A DNA stretch of 64,000 nt from Actinomadura kijaniata NBRC 14229. Its GTDB lineage: Bacteria; Actinomycetota; Actinomycetes; Streptosporangiales; Streptosporangiaceae. The stretch is from contig NZ_BCQR01000001.1 in the NCBI RefSeq assembly GCF_001552175.1, positions 62,001-126,000 on the forward strand, written 5' to 3'. Positions 41,638 to 49,176 of the stretch are shown one piece after another. The notes beneath the pieces were generated by a model. The model had not been told where the DNA came from, did not search any database, and worked only from the letters and a program-made list of their open reading frames with translations. The position numbers and the translations under genes were made by a program. Position 1 is the first letter of the stretch, and the number at the start of each line of letters is the position of its first letter.

Positions 41638-42153
41638 TCAGGGGCGGGAGCGGAGGCGTTCGACCTCGTCGCGGGCCCCGGCCCCGGCGGCCCGGACGAA
41701 GCGGAGCGCCGAGGCGAGCTGGTCGTCGGTGAAGCCCGCCAGCACCTCGCGCGTGTGGGCGTTCAGGCCGGAGTAGTACGCGTCGATGCGGGCCAGGCCC
41801 TCGGCGGTCGGCTGGACGAGGGTCTTGCGCCGGTCACCGGGGTCGGGACGGCGCTCGACCAGCCCCGCCCGCTCCAACCGGTCGATCATCCGGGACACCG
41901 AGCCGGGGGTGAGGCCCACCCGGCCGGCCAGCGCGGCGGCGGTGGCCGGGCCACCGCGGTTGAGGACGTGCAGGCAGTGGAAGTCGGAGGTCACCACGCC
42001 CATCCGCTCCGCGATCAGATCGTTGAGCTGGACGAACGCGGTCACCAGATCGGGCATCGACTGGATGATCAGATCCGCCGTCGCCGCGTCGCCCGTCTCC
42101 CGGCCGCCCGTCTCCCGGCCGCCCGCCTCCCGGCCGTCGTCGGTCTTCTCCAT
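41638..42153 (-). CDS. MarR family regulator of adjacent DHA2 pump
   Basis: A 171-aa MarR protein. The winged helix includes GPATAAALAGRVGLTPGSVS and RMIDRLERAGLVERRPDPGDRR. The N-terminal GRETGGRETGD tract is a short repeat. ATG 42153 is chosen; longer frames lack a ribosome-binding site. It is divergent from the MFS pump at 42268, with palindromes TGCGTCACGCA and TGCGTGGCGCA between them. The same core appears upstream of the P450 gene, so this protein is the candidate regulator there too. Confidence 0.9.
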   Translation of the reverse strand: MEKTDDGREAGGRETGGRETGDAATADLIIQSMPDLVTAFVQLNDLIAERMGVVTSDFHCLHVLNRGGPATAAALAGRVGLTPGSVSRMIDRLERAGLVERRPDPGDRRKTLVQPTAEGLARIDAYYSGLNAHTREVLAGFTDDQLASALRFVRAAGAGARDEVERLRSRP

Positions 42154-42200
42154 CGCTTTGACACGCCTCGCTTCCCCGGATATACATTCGTCGCGCAACC

Positions 42201-42230
42201 ATTGCGTCACGCAATCAGTGCGTGGCGCAC
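42201..42230. promoter_or_regulatory. MarR operators of TGCGTNACGCA type
   Basis: A perfect palindrome ATTGCGTCACGCAAT (42201-42215) is followed by the imperfect GTGCGTGGCGCAC (42218-42230). The centres are 16 bp apart, the same spacing as the last two P450-promoter sites. Confidence 0.75.
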
Positions 42231-42267
42231 GAGATGAGTGTATCCACCTCCCGGCAAGGAGACCGCC

Positions 42268-43707
42268 TTGACATCCACCACCGTCCCGCCCGCCGGGGCC
42301 GACGTCGGCAGGAACCGGAGCCTGGCGCTCACGGTCATCCTGCTGGCGGCGTTCCTGGACCTGATCGCGGTCACGATCCTCAACGTCGTGCTGCCCGCCG
42401 TCCAGGCGGACCTGCGGGCCGGTCCGGCGCACCTGCAGTGGATCCAGGCCGGGTACACCCTGGCCTTCGCGCTGGGGATGATCAGCGGCGCCCGGCTCGG
42501 CGACATGCTCGGCCACCGGCGCGTCCTCGTGGCCGGGGTCGCCGGGTTCGCGGCGGCGTCGGCGCTGTGCGGCCTGGCTCCGGACCCGGACGTCCTGGTC
42601 GCGGCCCGCGTGCTCCAGGGGCTCTGCGCCGCCGCGATGATCCCGCAGGTGCTGTCGCAGATCCAGGTGATGTACGCGCCCGAGGAACGGGGCGGCCCGA
42701 TGGCGGCCTTCGCGGCCCTGTCGGGACTGGCGGCGACGCTCGGGCCGATCGTGGGACCGGCGCTGCTGGAGTGGGACCTGTGGGGGACGGGCTGGCGCCT
42801 GGTGTTCTGGGCGAACGTCCCGCTGGCCGCGCTGGTCGCCGTCGCCGCGCTGCGGATGCTGCCCGACAGCCGCTCGCCCTCGGCCGACCGGCTCGACCTG
42901 GTCGGCGTCGCGCTGTCGGCGGCGGGACTGCTGCTGGTGCTCTACCCGCTGATCACCGCGGCGGACCGGACCGGCTGGCCGCTGTGGACCTGGCTCTCGC
43001 TCGCCGCCGGGCTGGCCGTGCTGGCCGTCTTCGCCCGGTGGGAACGGCGGGTGGCCGCCCCGCTGGTGCGCATGTCGCTGTTCCGCTTCCGGTCGGTGAA
43101 CGGCGGCCTGCTGGTCCAGATGCTGTTCTTCGTCCCGACGATGGGCTTCTTCATGGTGTTCATGCTGTTCCTGCAGACCGGGCTGGGAATGGGCCCGGCG
43201 CGGGCGGGGCTGGTGATCCTGCCCTGGTCGGTGGCGGTCCCGGTCTTCGCCACCATGGCGGCGGTGCTGTCCCCCCGCCTCGGCCGCGCCACCGTCCAGA
43301 TCGGCCTGGTCGTGATGGCCGCCGGCTTCGCGCTGATCGCCGTCCCGGCCGCCGCCGCGACCCCGGACACCGGCTGGACCGACCTGGTCTGGGGCGTGCT
43401 GGTGGCCGGCGCCGGAATGGGCCTGGTCGTCGCGCCGCTGACCCAGCTCACGCTGCGGGACGTCCCGGTCGCCGACGCCGGTTCGGGCTCGGCGCTCTAC
43501 AACACCGTCACCCAGCTCGCCGCCTCCGTCGGAGTCGCGGTCGTCGGGACGTTCTTCTTCACCCGCGTCCGCGGGACCGCGCCGACCCGCCAGGCCCTCG
43601 CCGAGCGGTTCGGCGAGGCGCAGGCCGCGACGCTGTGGCTGGGCGTCGCCCTGCTGGCGGTCGCGTTCGCGGCGTCCTTCCTGCTGCCGCGCGAGCCCGC
43701 CGCCTGA
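42268..43707 (+). CDS. DHA2-family MFS efflux transporter
   Basis: A 479-aa EmrB/QacA-type pump, probably 14 TM. TM1 holds AFLDLIAVTILNVVLPAVQ, then QWIQAGYTLAFALG and GARLGDMLGHRRVLVAG (motif A). TTG 42268 is preferred because AAGGAG lies 7 nt upstream; a GTG at 42238 is in frame but lies only 8 bp past the operator. It is probably repressed by the divergent MarR. The substrate is unknown. Confidence 0.9.
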   Translation: MTSTTVPPAGADVGRNRSLALTVILLAAFLDLIAVTILNVVLPAVQADLRAGPAHLQWIQAGYTLAFALGMISGARLGDMLGHRRVLVAGVAGFAAASALCGLAPDPDVLVAARVLQGLCAAAMIPQVLSQIQVMYAPEERGGPMAAFAALSGLAATLGPIVGPALLEWDLWGTGWRLVFWANVPLAALVAVAALRMLPDSRSPSADRLDLVGVALSAAGLLLVLYPLITAADRTGWPLWTWLSLAAGLAVLAVFARWERRVAAPLVRMSLFRFRSVNGGLLVQMLFFVPTMGFFMVFMLFLQTGLGMGPARAGLVILPWSVAVPVFATMAAVLSPRLGRATVQIGLVVMAAGFALIAVPAAAATPDTGWTDLVWGVLVAGAGMGLVVAPLTQLTLRDVPVADAGSGSALYNTVTQLAASVGVAVVGTFFFTRVRGTAPTRQALAERFGEAQAATLWLGVALLAVAFAASFLLPREPAA

Positions 43708-43709
43708 GG

Positions 43710-44495
43710 TCAGGGGGCGAGGAGGCGGCGGACGGCGGCGGGGGTGCGGCCCAGTTCGGCGCGCATGGTCCGGGTCAGGTGGGCCTGGTCGGAGAAGCCC
43801 AGCTCGGCGGCGAGCGCCGCCAGGTCGTCCGCCCCCTCCTCCAGCCGGTCCAGGGCGCGGGTGACGCGCAGCCGGTTGCGGTAGCGGCTCAGCGTCACGC
43901 CCGTCTCACGGCGGAACACCCTGCTCAGATGGCTCGGCGTGACGCCCAGCAGCCGGGCCAGCGGGACCAGCCCCGCCGCCGCGGGATGGTCGGCCAGCAG
44001 CGCCTCGCGCGCCTGGTCCGTCAGCGCCCGGCCGCGTCCGCCGGGCCCCCGGACGGGGACCGCCGTCTGGCTCAGGACCTCCGTCAGCAGCCCGACCAGA
44101 TGCTCGGCCAGCGCGAACGAGGCGTCCGCCGACGACCTCAGCAGCCCCCGGTGCGCCAGCTCGATCCGCCCGTCCACCCGCACCGGGAGCGCCGTGGCGG
44201 GATGGCCGTCCGTCGCCTCATCCCAGAAGTGCGGCGCGAACGAGACCGCCGTGCACGCGTCGCCGCCCGCCGGGTGCGCGTAACGCATCTCGTCCCCGGG
44301 GTGCTGGAGGTAGCCCGTGGCGGGCTCGATCACCGAGCCCCAGCCCTCGGCGCGCAGCCGGAACCGCCCCGACCGCACCAGCACCACCTGGTGCTGGTCG
44401 GCGGGCTCCGGCGGCGACCAGCCGGAGCGCCCTCCGGCGCAGCGCACCGACACCACCGAGAACTCCGGCGACTCGGCCACCACGGTACGGCTCAT
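43710..44495 (-). CDS. AraC family regulator
   Basis: A 261-aa regulator with an N-terminal cupin (WSPPEPADQHQVVLVRSGRF) and C-terminal double HTH (LVPLARLLGVTPSHLSRVFR and LAALAAELGFSDQAHLTRTM). ATG 44495 follows an adjacent GTG at 44498; either may serve. It is divergent from the DHA2-like pump at 44592 and convergent with the upstream pump. Control of the 44592 gene is the likely role. Confidence 0.92.
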   Translation of the reverse strand: MSRTVVAESPEFSVVSVRCAGGRSGWSPPEPADQHQVVLVRSGRFRLRAEGWGSVIEPATGYLQHPGDEMRYAHPAGGDACTAVSFAPHFWDEATDGHPATALPVRVDGRIELAHRGLLRSSADASFALAEHLVGLLTEVLSQTAVPVRGPGGRGRALTDQAREALLADHPAAAGLVPLARLLGVTPSHLSRVFRRETGVTLSRYRNRLRVTRALDRLEEGADDLAALAAELGFSDQAHLTRTMRAELGRTPAAVRRLLAP

Positions 44496-44591
44496 CACAC
44501 GACCAGCCTAGACACCGCATCGCAAATTTGTTCAAGCCCGGCACGGGCGGCGGCGGCCACACTCCTCCCGAGCGTTCCCGGAGGAGGTCCC

Positions 44592-45983
44592 ATGCGTCGA
44601 GGGCTGCTCGCCGCCCTGCTGACGGCCCAGGTCACGGTGTCGATGGACGGGTCGATCGTGACGGTGGCCATGCCGCACGTCCGCGAGACGCTGGACGCGT
44701 CCGGCGCGGTGCTCCAGCTGGTGACCGGCGGCTACATCCTGGCGGTGGCGGTGCTGGTGGTCACCGGCGCGCGGCTGGGCGACCTGCTGGGGCACCGGCG
44801 GGTGTTCCTGGCGGGGCTGGTCGCGTTCGGGGTCGCGTCGCTGGCGTGCGGGCTGGCCCCGAACGGCCCTGCGCTCGTCGTCGGCCGCGTCGTGCAGGGC
44901 GCGGCGGGCGCGCTGGTGCTGCCGCAGGTGCTGTCGCTGATCCAGCTGCACTTCACGGGGGCGGCGCGGGCGCGGGCGCTCGGGCTGTACTCCATGGTGC
45001 TCGCGCTGGGCGTGGCGATCGGGCAGATCGCGGGCGGTGTCATCGTGAACTGGGCGGGCTGGCGTCCGGTGTTCCTGGTCAACGTCCCGATCCTCGCCGT
45101 CGTCGTGGCCGTGGGCCGCCGGGCGCTCCCCGAGGGCGCGCCGCGCGGGAAGGGGCGGCGGCTGGACCTGGCCGGGGTGGTGTTGCTGTCGGCGGCGATG
45201 TCGGCGCTGGTCCTGCCGCTGGTCCTGGGGCGGGAGCAGGGGTGGCCCTGGTGGAGCCCGGTGTCGTTCGCGGCGGGGTGCGCGGGGCTGGCGGCGTTCG
45301 CGTCCTATGAGCGCCGGACCGCGCATCCGCTGCTCGACCTCGGCGCCCTGGGCGTGCGGGGCGTCCGCTCGGGGCTGCTGGCCTGCTGCGCCGTGATGGC
45401 CGCCTACACCGCGCTGCTGTTCGCGCTGGCCCTGCACCTCCAGAACGGGCTGGGCCGGTCGCCGCTGGTGGCGGGGCTGGCGTTCCTGCCCTACCCGCTG
45501 GGGTTCGCCGCCGTCAGCCTGACCTGGACGCGGCTGCCGGCGCGGCGCGCGCTGCCGGTCGTCGGGGCGCTGTGCTTCGCGGCGGCCGTGCCGGCGGTGG
45601 CGCTGGCCGTCCGGGACGGCTGGCCGCTCGGGCTGGTCGGCCCGCTGCTGGTGCTGGCGGGCGCGGGGCACGCCGCCGGGTTCGCCCCGATCGTCGACCG
45701 GATGGCGACCGCCGTCGGGCGGGAGCGCGCCTCGGCGCTGTCGGCGCTGACCAACACCACGACCCTGCTGGCGAACGTCGCCGCCATCGCCGCGCTCGGC
45801 GGCGTGTACCTGTCGGCCCCGTCGTCGGCGGCCGGGGTGGGCCGGGTCGCCGCGTCGCTGGCGGTGCTGCTGGCGGCCGGGGCGCTCGCCGCGTGGCGGG
45901 CGGGACGTGGCACGGCGGTCCCCGCCCCGCCGCCCGCCGCCGAGCCGGTCGGGGCCGACGGCGGGGAGGCCGCCAGGGCGTGA
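44592..45983 (+). CDS. DHA2-family MFS efflux transporter
   Basis: A 463-aa membrane pump. It starts MRRGLLAALLTAQVTVSMDG with GSIVTVAMPHV in TM1 and motif A GARLGDLLGHRRVFLAG. About 14 hydrophobic segments follow, then a soluble Pro/Ala tail. GGAGGAGG lies 8 nt before ATG 44592. It is divergent from the AraC regulator. Directly after the stop lies copy 2 of the dispersed repeat. Confidence 0.9.
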   Translation: MRRGLLAALLTAQVTVSMDGSIVTVAMPHVRETLDASGAVLQLVTGGYILAVAVLVVTGARLGDLLGHRRVFLAGLVAFGVASLACGLAPNGPALVVGRVVQGAAGALVLPQVLSLIQLHFTGAARARALGLYSMVLALGVAIGQIAGGVIVNWAGWRPVFLVNVPILAVVVAVGRRALPEGAPRGKGRRLDLAGVVLLSAAMSALVLPLVLGREQGWPWWSPVSFAAGCAGLAAFASYERRTAHPLLDLGALGVRGVRSGLLACCAVMAAYTALLFALALHLQNGLGRSPLVAGLAFLPYPLGFAAVSLTWTRLPARRALPVVGALCFAAAVPAVALAVRDGWPLGLVGPLLVLAGAGHAAGFAPIVDRMATAVGRERASALSALTNTTTLLANVAAIAALGGVYLSAPSSAAGVGRVAASLAVLLAAGALAAWRAGRGTAVPAPPPAAEPVGADGGEAARA

Positions 45984-46000
45984 GCCCCGGCCGGGGCGCG

Positions 46001-46183
46001 CTAGGCCGTGTTTCAAAGCCCTGGCCCACGGCGCTCGCCCGGGGGCTCGCACCTCACCAGGACTTGGCGAGCGCGACATCGCTTCGCGATCTGACCTGCG
46101 GGCCCTCGCCTCCGGCCTCGGACCCGCAGGTCAGGTCACGCGCTCGCGTGCGTGGCTGAGGCCCACTTTGAAACAGGCCCTAG
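46001..46183. repeat. dispersed intergenic repeat, copy 2 (longest)
   Basis: A 183-bp element flanked by CTAG. The ends are inverted: 16 of 18 bases match between CTAGGCCGTGTTTCAAAG at the left and the reverse complement of the right end. The centre holds a 10-bp perfect hairpin (GACCTGCGGG with CCCGCAGGTC). The right-hand CTA is the stop codon of the minus-strand HAAS gene. No ORF lies inside, so it looks MITE-like. Confidence 0.8.
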
Positions 46184-47094
46184 CCGCGCGCGGCGCGGAA
46201 GCGCTGGAGGACGCGGTTGGCGCTGACGGCGAGCACGCCCAGGGCGGTGACGGTGTAGAAGCCGTCCAGCACCTTCACCTCGGCCAGGAACGCCGGGTCG
46301 AAGAACGCCTCCCGGTACAGCACCCACGCCAGCGGCAGCGCGAACAGGGCCTCGGCGGCGACGGTCCAGACCGCCAGCCGGACGGTCCAGCCGCGCACGG
46401 CGATCCGCACCAGCTCGATCGCCGACAGGGCGACCAGGCCCGCCAGGATCGGCCAGATCCAGCCCGACCACAGACCGGCGTCGAGGACCTCGGCCTCCCG
46501 TCCCGCGTGCTCCAGCGGCGTGGCGACGTGCTGCCAGACGATCAGGCCGAGCAGCAGGATGTTCCAGGCGACCGAGGCGGCGGCCCCGACGGCGCGCTCG
46601 TCCCGGTTCCGGAGCGGCGGCAGGTCGTCGGGGGTCCAGGAGCCGGCGTCGCGGACCACGCGGTCGCGGTACCGGGAGCGTTCCACCAGCGCGAACACCA
46701 CCGTCGGCCACGCGATCATCTGCGCGCCCACGGTGATGAGCGCGCCGACGCCGCTGCCGATCGCCGCGCCGGCGTCCCCGCCGTCCAGCACCGCCAGCGC
46801 CGCCGCCAGCACGGCCACGAGCGGCAGCACGGTGCTCAGCAGGACCGTCAGCAGCCGCACGTACGCCGGGTAGAGCTCGGGCCCGACCAGCGACAGCGGC
46901 CGGTCCGCGTACCGCGCGGCCAGCCGGATCGGGTCGCCCATCTCGGCGAGCACGGCGCGTTCGTCGGCCCCGCGCCCCTCCAGGGCGTCGGCGATCGTGG
47001 CCCGCAACTCGTCGCCGATCTCCGCACGCTGGTCGGCGGGGACCCGCCGGACGACCTCGTGCACGTAGCGCTCGGTCAGGGTGTTCGCGCTCAA
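46180..47094 (-). CDS. HAAS-domain membrane protein, PadR partner
   Basis: A 304-aa protein. The N-terminal ~70 residues (LTERYVHEVVRRVPADQRAEIGDELRATI) form a HAAS/DUF1700-type helical domain typical of PadR-linked membrane proteins. About six transmembrane segments follow. The TTG start at 47094 overlaps the PadR stop (TTGA), giving tight coupling. The function is unknown; such pairs often control membrane stress or export genes. Its stop lies in the repeat end. Confidence 0.8.
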   Translation of the reverse strand: MSANTLTERYVHEVVRRVPADQRAEIGDELRATIADALEGRGADERAVLAEMGDPIRLAARYADRPLSLVGPELYPAYVRLLTVLLSTVLPLVAVLAAALAVLDGGDAGAAIGSGVGALITVGAQMIAWPTVVFALVERSRYRDRVVRDAGSWTPDDLPPLRNRDERAVGAAASVAWNILLLGLIVWQHVATPLEHAGREAEVLDAGLWSGWIWPILAGLVALSAIELVRIAVRGWTVRLAVWTVAAEALFALPLAWVLYREAFFDPAFLAEVKVLDGFYTVTALGVLAVSANRVLQRFRAARG

Positions 47095-47429
47095 CGGCTC
47101 TCCTTGGTCAGACGCGCCATGGAGGCGGCCAGGTCGTCCCACTCGCGCACCAGCTCGGCGCGCACCCGGGACCCCTCGTCGCTCACGCGGTAGAACTTCC
47201 GGGGTCGCGACTCCTCGGTGTTCCACTCGCTGACGAGCAGACCTTGCTTCTCCAGCCGGCGCAGCAGGGGGTAAAGGGTGTTGCCCTCGACGACGATCCC
47301 GGCGTCGTTGAGCGTCTCCAGGAGCGCGTAGCCGTACTGCGGCTCCCGGAGCAACGCCAGGCACGCGAGCACGACCGTTCCGCGGCGCAGCTCCTGGACC
47401 TGACTGAGGATCAACTCTTCGGAGGACAC
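47091..47429 (-). CDS. PadR family regulator
   Basis: A 112-aa winged-helix regulator: LRRGTVVLACLALLREPQYG, then YALLETLNDAGIVVEGNTLY and PLLRRLEKQGLLVSEWNTEE, the PadR signature. The short form is PadR subfamily 2. GTG 47429 is followed on the 5' side by an inverted repeat at 47440-47460, probably its own operator. It is co-translated with the HAAS membrane protein. Confidence 0.93.
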   Translation of the reverse strand: MSSEELILSQVQELRRGTVVLACLALLREPQYGYALLETLNDAGIVVEGNTLYPLLRRLEKQGLLVSEWNTEESRPRKFYRVSDEGSRVRAELVREWDDLAASMARLTKESR

Positions 47430-47439
47430 GCGTCACACC

Positions 47440-47460
47440 ATAGTGTGCGCCACACACTAT
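47440..47460. promoter_or_regulatory. PadR operator candidate
   Basis: ATAGTGTG and CACACTAT arms are separated by 5 nt, 11 bp upstream of the padR start. It is a likely autoregulatory site. Confidence 0.65.
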
Positions 47461-47490
47461 TGCCAGTCCCACAGCAATGTACGCCGCCAC

Positions 47491-47534
47491 GTCAACCGAG
47501 GTTGACATCTGGATTCTGTCAACCTACATTGACA
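47491..47534. promoter_or_regulatory. paired GTCAA/TTGAC palindromes upstream of small HTH gene
   Basis: GTCAACCGAGGTTGAC (47491-47506) and TGTCAACCTACATTGACA (47517-47534) are two inverted repeats sharing GTCAACC, just upstream of the gene at 47550. They are a probable operator pair for a dimeric regulator, possibly the small HTH protein itself. Confidence 0.55.
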
Positions 47535-47549
47535 GATGGAGGTGATCCC

Positions 47550-47747
47550 ATGATCCGCACCGGCTTCGCCGAGGACGACGACCCGCTCACCGCGCTGCAC
47601 GCCGCGCTCCAGGCCCGCCGCGCCGCCGACCGCGCCCTGACCACCCAGGTCCGCCGCGCCCGCAACCACGGCCTCACCTGGCACGAGATCGCGACCCTGC
47701 TGGGCACCACCCCCCGCAGGGCCCGCCGCGCCTACGGCAAGACCTGA
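47550..47747 (+). CDS. small HTH protein (sigma-region-4-like)
   Basis: A 65-aa protein. The second half QVRRARNHGLTWHEIATLLGTTPRRARRAYGKT (in part) fits a helix-turn-helix of the sigma region 4/Sigma70-like type. ATG 47550 follows GGAGGTGA. It is acidic at the N-terminus and basic at the C-terminus. It is divergent from padR. The paired palindromes upstream suggest autoregulation. The targets are unknown. Confidence 0.7.
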   Translation: MIRTGFAEDDDPLTALHAALQARRAADRALTTQVRRARNHGLTWHEIATLLGTTPRRARRAYGKT

Positions 47748-47806
47748 CCCCACCCGAACGCCGAGCGCCGCCGCGACAGCCCGGCCACCACCACGTCGTC
47801 GCCGTA

Positions 47807-48046
47807 CCCCGGCGGCTCGGGCTGTGCCCCGGCGGCTCGGGCTGTGCCCCGGCGGCTCGGGCTGTGCCCCGGCGGCTCGGGCTGTGCCCCGGCGACTCGG
47901 GCTGTGCCCCGGCGACTCGGGCTGTGCCCCGGCGACTCGGACCGTGCCCCCACGACCCGGACCGTGCCCCCACGACCCGGACCGTGACCCCACGACCCGG
48001 ACCGTGACCCCACGACCCGGACCGTGGCTCGGCGGCTCGGGCTGTG
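47807..48046. repeat. 20-bp tandem array, 12 units
   Basis: Units run CCCCGGCGGCTCGGGCTGTG (x4), then CCCCGGCGACTCGGGCTGTG (x2), a hybrid, CCCCCACGACCCGGACCGTG (x2), ACCCCACGACCCGGACCGTG (x2) and a last unit returning to the first type. Variants are grouped, showing unit-by-unit spread. There are no spacers, so it is not CRISPR. Confidence 0.9.
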
Positions 48047-48070
48047 CCCCGGCGGCGAGGGCCCGGGGGT

Positions 48071-48156
48071 CAGGTCGTGGAGCGATGTCGTGCCGGCCGG
48101 GACCTGGTGACGTGCGAGGCGAGCGCCGTAGGCCGGGGCTTCGCGACACGACCTAG
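48071..48156 (-). repeat. dispersed intergenic repeat, copy 4 (inverted, partial)
   Basis: Read on the minus strand, it runs CTAGGTCGTGTCGCGAAGCC, CGGCCTACGGCGCTCGCC, CACCAGGTCCCGGCC and ACGACATCGCT, matching the left half of copy 2. The CTAG end is 10 bp before the next gene start. It is the most diverged copy. Confidence 0.6.
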
Positions 48157-48165
48157 GGTGGCGGC

Positions 48166-49176
48166 ATGGGCGCGCGGGAGTGGCTGGAGGTCAGGGAACG
48201 GCTGGTGCGGGACCGGGAGCGGTTCGGAAGGATCGCCGACGCGTACTACGCCAACATGACGCGGGTCGCCGGGACCCCACTGCTCGGCCGGGACGCCTGG
48301 ACGCCGGACGCGCCCGTGCCGCTGGAGCGCGTCCGGCTGGAGTGGACCGAGCATGCCCCTCCCCCGGCGGTCACCGGCCCCGGGCGGGGGCTGCCCGAGG
48401 GCTTCGCCGACTACGCCGGGGCCGTCGGGGCGCTCGCCGCGCCCAAAGTGTTCGAGAACCGCCCCGCCTACCGCCTGCTGGCGGTCGGGCTGCGCGGGGA
48501 CCCCGTGCTGCGGTTCGGCCGGGCGCGCTACTTCGACGCCGTGAACGTCGGGGAGGCCGCCGCCCACGAGCTGGCCGAGGGCGGGCGGGCGCTGCGGGAA
48601 CGCGTCGGCGACCCCCGCGACCTCGCCCGGCGGCCCGCGCTGATGGCGGTGACCACGCTGACCGTCACGGTGTCGGGCACCTACGTGCTGCACTGGCGCG
48701 ACCCCGCCAAGGTGGCGCACGCGGGCGGGCTGCACCAGGTCATGCCGGTGGGCGTGTTCCAGCAGGCGACCGACGAGCGCGCCGACCTCGACCTGTGGTG
48801 GAACATCACGCGCGAGTACGGCGAGGAGTTCCTCGGCACGGGCGAGGACTACACGCGCGCCGACGACCGCTTCACCGCGTTCCGGCGCGACTGGGACGCC
48901 GCCCGCGAACGCGGCGACGTGCGCCCCTACTGCCTCGGCCTCGGCGTCGACCCGCTGACGTTCGCCGTCGACCTGCTGACCGTGACCGTCGTCGGGGACG
49001 CGGCCTTCGCCGCCCTGTTCGGCGGGCTGGTCGCCGAGAACGACGAGGGCCGGGTGTCCCTGGCCGCGTTCGACGGGTCCGTCCCCGAGCCGATGCAGCC
49101 CGCCGGGGCCGCCGCGCTGCGGCTCGCCTGGCGGCACCGGCGGGCGCTCGGCGTCAGTCCCGCGCGTTCCGCGTGA
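48166..49176 (+). CDS. hypothetical protein (NUDIX-adjacent/XRE C-terminal-like)
   Basis: A 336-aa cytoplasmic protein of no firm family. Segments such as VLHWRDPAKVAHAGGLHQVM, PVGVFQQ and LDLWWNITREYGEEFLG resemble the C-terminal sensor part of some actinobacterial XRE regulators, but no HTH precedes them here. The N-terminal ~45 residues are a charged helix. ATG 48166 is used. Its 3' end overlaps the convergent WS/DGAT gene by 23 nt. Confidence 0.6.
   Translation: MGAREWLEVRERLVRDRERFGRIADAYYANMTRVAGTPLLGRDAWTPDAPVPLERVRLEWTEHAPPPAVTGPGRGLPEGFADYAGAVGALAAPKVFENRPAYRLLAVGLRGDPVLRFGRARYFDAVNVGEAAAHELAEGGRALRERVGDPRDLARRPALMAVTTLTVTVSGTYVLHWRDPAKVAHAGGLHQVMPVGVFQQATDERADLDLWWNITREYGEEFLGTGEDYTRADDRFTAFRRDWDAARERGDVRPYCLGLGVDPLTFAVDLLTVTVVGDAAFAALFGGLVAENDEGRVSLAAFDGSVPEPMQPAGAAALRLAWRHRRALGVSPARSA

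Larger units (their letters stand above)
47748..48165. other. gene-free region with tandem array and repeat copy 4
   Basis: 418 bp between co-directional genes. It contains the 20-bp array at 47807-48046 and an inverted repeat copy at 48071-48156. Open frames crossing the array on either strand are artefacts of a repeat without stop codons. Confidence 0.7.

Noticed and set aside
47674..48013. Minus-strand open frames with SPSRRGTARAAG-type repeats
   Set aside because: They are translations of the 20-bp array, open in several frames because the unit has no stops. No ribosome-binding site or flanking unique sequence is seen.
47807..48046. CRISPR array
   Set aside because: The 20-bp units are directly adjacent with no spacers and no cas genes.
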